Shown here: positions 42,128 to 43,370 of the stretch, piece after piece | How positions within the stretch are numbered: the stretch's first letter is position 1 | Layout: each line of letters opens with the position of its first letter | Assembly (NCBI GenBank): GCA_024405735.1 | Contig: JAKSOF010000017.1 | Span: 1-43,370 of the forward strand | Reading direction: 5' to 3' | DNA length: 43,370 nucleotides | Source: Victivallaceae bacterium | GTDB lineage: Bacteria > Verrucomicrobiota > Lentisphaeria > Victivallales > Victivallaceae | The notes under the pieces: model-generated | The model's input: the letters and a program-made list of their open reading frames with translations, nothing else | The model's database searches: none | What the model was told of the DNA's origin: nothing | Position numbers and translations under genes: made by a program

Positions 42128-43255
42128 TTATTGAATTTTTCGCCATAATTCGGCAAGGGTTTCCGGCGGAGCTTCCCGGATGTACGAAAAGAGGTCGCGC
42201 CGCATGGATTCTTCCTTTTTTGGAGCGGGTGTAAAGCAGGTCAGATGGTCCATTTTACGCATGGCTTCGATGCGCGCTTCGCGGTCGGCGTGATCCTGGT
42301 AATGCCGGGTCATTTCGGGGGAAAGATGTCCGACGATCCGCTGAACGACGAAAAGGGGGATCCCCCGCATTCCGGCGTAATAGCAGAACGTATGACGGAG
42401 CGAGTGGAAATCCTTGACGCTCTGCCGCCGTTTTCTGCCGGGAACGACGATATTGGTCTGAATGCCGAGTGAATGTAAAAATGCGTGAATTTTGCGGTTG
42501 AGGACATTCTGATGCTCCAGATAAAGTTTTGCCGCTTCCGGGAGCACGAAAGTTTCATCGGGATATTTTTGATGTTGTTCCGAGAGAAAATCCGCCAGTT
42601 CGTCGACGACGGGGATCTCGACGGTGTTTCCGGTTTTGCGGGTGCGTCGGCGGATCTCCCCGCCGCGGAAATTGGAATTTTTTTCCGCATCGATTTCCGC
42701 CCAGCGGAGCGTCGCCACATCGCCGAGCCGGAGCCCGGTGTAAATCCCGATGGTGAAAAGTCCGCGCATCAAGGGGGGAGGGGCGGTGAAAATTTTCCGC
42801 AACTCAAAAGAGGTGAAAATCTCCCTTCCGATCGCCGCTTTGGGCAAAGGGAAAATCAGGGAAAAGGGATTTTCCTTTTTACCGAGATCGGGAAGCAATG
42901 CGGTAAAAACCGCTTTGCAGACCGCCTGATAACGGTTCAAAGTGGAGGCGCTCAAGATGTCGCCCGTCTGGTAATTGCGGAAAAAGGGGCGTTGCGGACA
43001 ATTTTCTTCGCGGTAGCGGACGACCCGATCCCATCTTCCGTAAGAACGGATGTAACTGATGTACGCTTCGGCGTGTTGTCTTTTGACCTGATGGAGGAAC
43101 TGGAGCCGGTACCGGTCGCGTAAAAAAGCCGTAAAATCAAGCCAGTAACGCCGGGTGACTTTGACGAATTGCTCCGAAGCCGTTTTGCGTCGCGGTTTCT
43201 GCCGTGCGAGATCGAAAGCTTCTTCAAGCGGAATCAGGATTTGACGATGAGACAT
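42128..43255 (-). CDS. Tyrosine recombinase (phage-type integrase)
   Basis: 375 residues. An N-terminal core-binding region (about 25-150) precedes the catalytic domain with R176 (TGLRLGD), K207, H284 and R287 (HSLRH), H310 (VGH) and the nucleophile Y319 (TRHYQDH): a full active site, so it could be functional. The reading frame stays open upstream, but the ATG at 43255 has AAAGGA 8 nt before it and a promoter at 43286-43314. It is too long for XerC/D (about 300 residues). No excisionase, phage or conjugation gene is in view, though the window ends 115 bp upstream. Confidence 0.88.
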   Translation of the reverse strand: MSHRQILIPLEEAFDLARQKPRRKTASEQFVKVTRRYWLDFTAFLRDRYRLQFLHQVKRQHAEAYISYIRSYGRWDRVVRYREENCPQRPFFRNYQTGDILSASTLNRYQAVCKAVFTALLPDLGKKENPFSLIFPLPKAAIGREIFTSFELRKIFTAPPPLMRGLFTIGIYTGLRLGDVATLRWAEIDAEKNSNFRGGEIRRRTRKTGNTVEIPVVDELADFLSEQHQKYPDETFVLPEAAKLYLEHQNVLNRKIHAFLHSLGIQTNIVVPGRKRRQSVKDFHSLRHTFCYYAGMRGIPLFVVQRIVGHLSPEMTRHYQDHADREARIEAMRKMDHLTCFTPAPKKEESMRRDLFSYIREAPPETLAELWRKIQ

Positions 43256-43285
43256 AAAATGATCCTTTCTTTGGTTGAAAGTGCA

Positions 43286-43314
43286 AATATACACATTCAT
43301 CCAAAAGCTTGCAA
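43286..43314 (-). promoter_or_regulatory. Promoter of the integrase gene
   Basis: On the minus strand TTGCAA (43309-43314), 17-bp spacer, TATATT (43286-43291), 31 bp upstream of the chosen start. It supports 43255 over the longer reading, whose start would lie upstream of the promoter. Confidence 0.65.
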
Positions 43315-43370
43315 GACGCTTCGGGGGTTTGAGGGTAAATTTCTCAAGCTGCCACAATAGCGATCATCGG

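Overview
The window is 43.4 kb of a moderately GC-rich Gram-negative genome that is almost entirely chromosomal in character. I infer an anaerobic, glycan-using bacterium of the PVC group, most likely close to Lentisphaerota (Victivallales-like). Reasons: an alpha2 glycyl-tRNA synthetase, two Gfo/Idh/MocA oxidoreductases, small secreted carbohydrate-binding-like proteins, a large sodium:solute symporter, AsmA-like and LPS-core (GT9) genes, and a flavodiiron-rubredoxin oxygen reductase. The lineage is an inference; the gene calls stand without it.

Layout. 1-3.7 kb: a degenerate tRNA-Tyr-like end, a polysaccharide pyruvyl transferase, trmO, a QueC-like PP-loop protein and a short mutarotase-like gene. 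3.7-7.6 kb: glycyl-tRNA synthetase, a Gfo/Idh oxidoreductase, a 500-bp element with terminal inverted repeats, and a lipoprotein. 7.8-11.5 kb: topA (zinc fingers replaced by three repeats) with an AsmA-like gene. 11.55-18.85 kb: one tight operon gyrA-folP-cdaA-cdaR-(SurA-like)-nfu with a clear promoter and terminator. 19.3-23.6 kb: a flavodiiron protein fused to flavin reductase and rubredoxin, divergent from an RNase II/R-type exonuclease, then a small secreted protein. 23.8-30.1 kb: a secreted binding-domain protein and a three-gene YhiI-RbbA-YhhJ-type ABC efflux operon. 30.2-35.5 kb: a six-gene operon (secreted phosphatase, SDR, SGNH hydrolase, heptosyltransferase-like GT9, macrodomain, mutY). 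35.5-41.6 kb: a minus-strand carbohydrate-linked block (two coupled secreted binding-domain proteins, Gfo/Idh, symporter, secreted esterase, mntP). 42.1-43.3 kb: a tyrosine recombinase.

Intergenic DNA has real structure. Fifteen candidate promoters share a -35 near TTGACA, a 16-18 bp spacer and mostly a TATATT -10, and several of them settle start codons. Four gaps (6.3-6.8, 18.85-19.34, 24.4-25.2 and 41.6-42.1 kb) hold hairpin-rich DNA. Three of these lie between convergent genes and share recognisable segments, so they form a dispersed non-coding repeat family.

No complete new defence or secretion system is evident. The most novel items are the three-paralogue family of stand-alone secreted binding domains, the TopA C-terminal repeat domain, the QueC-like protein beside a pyruvyl transferase, and the repeat family between convergent genes.
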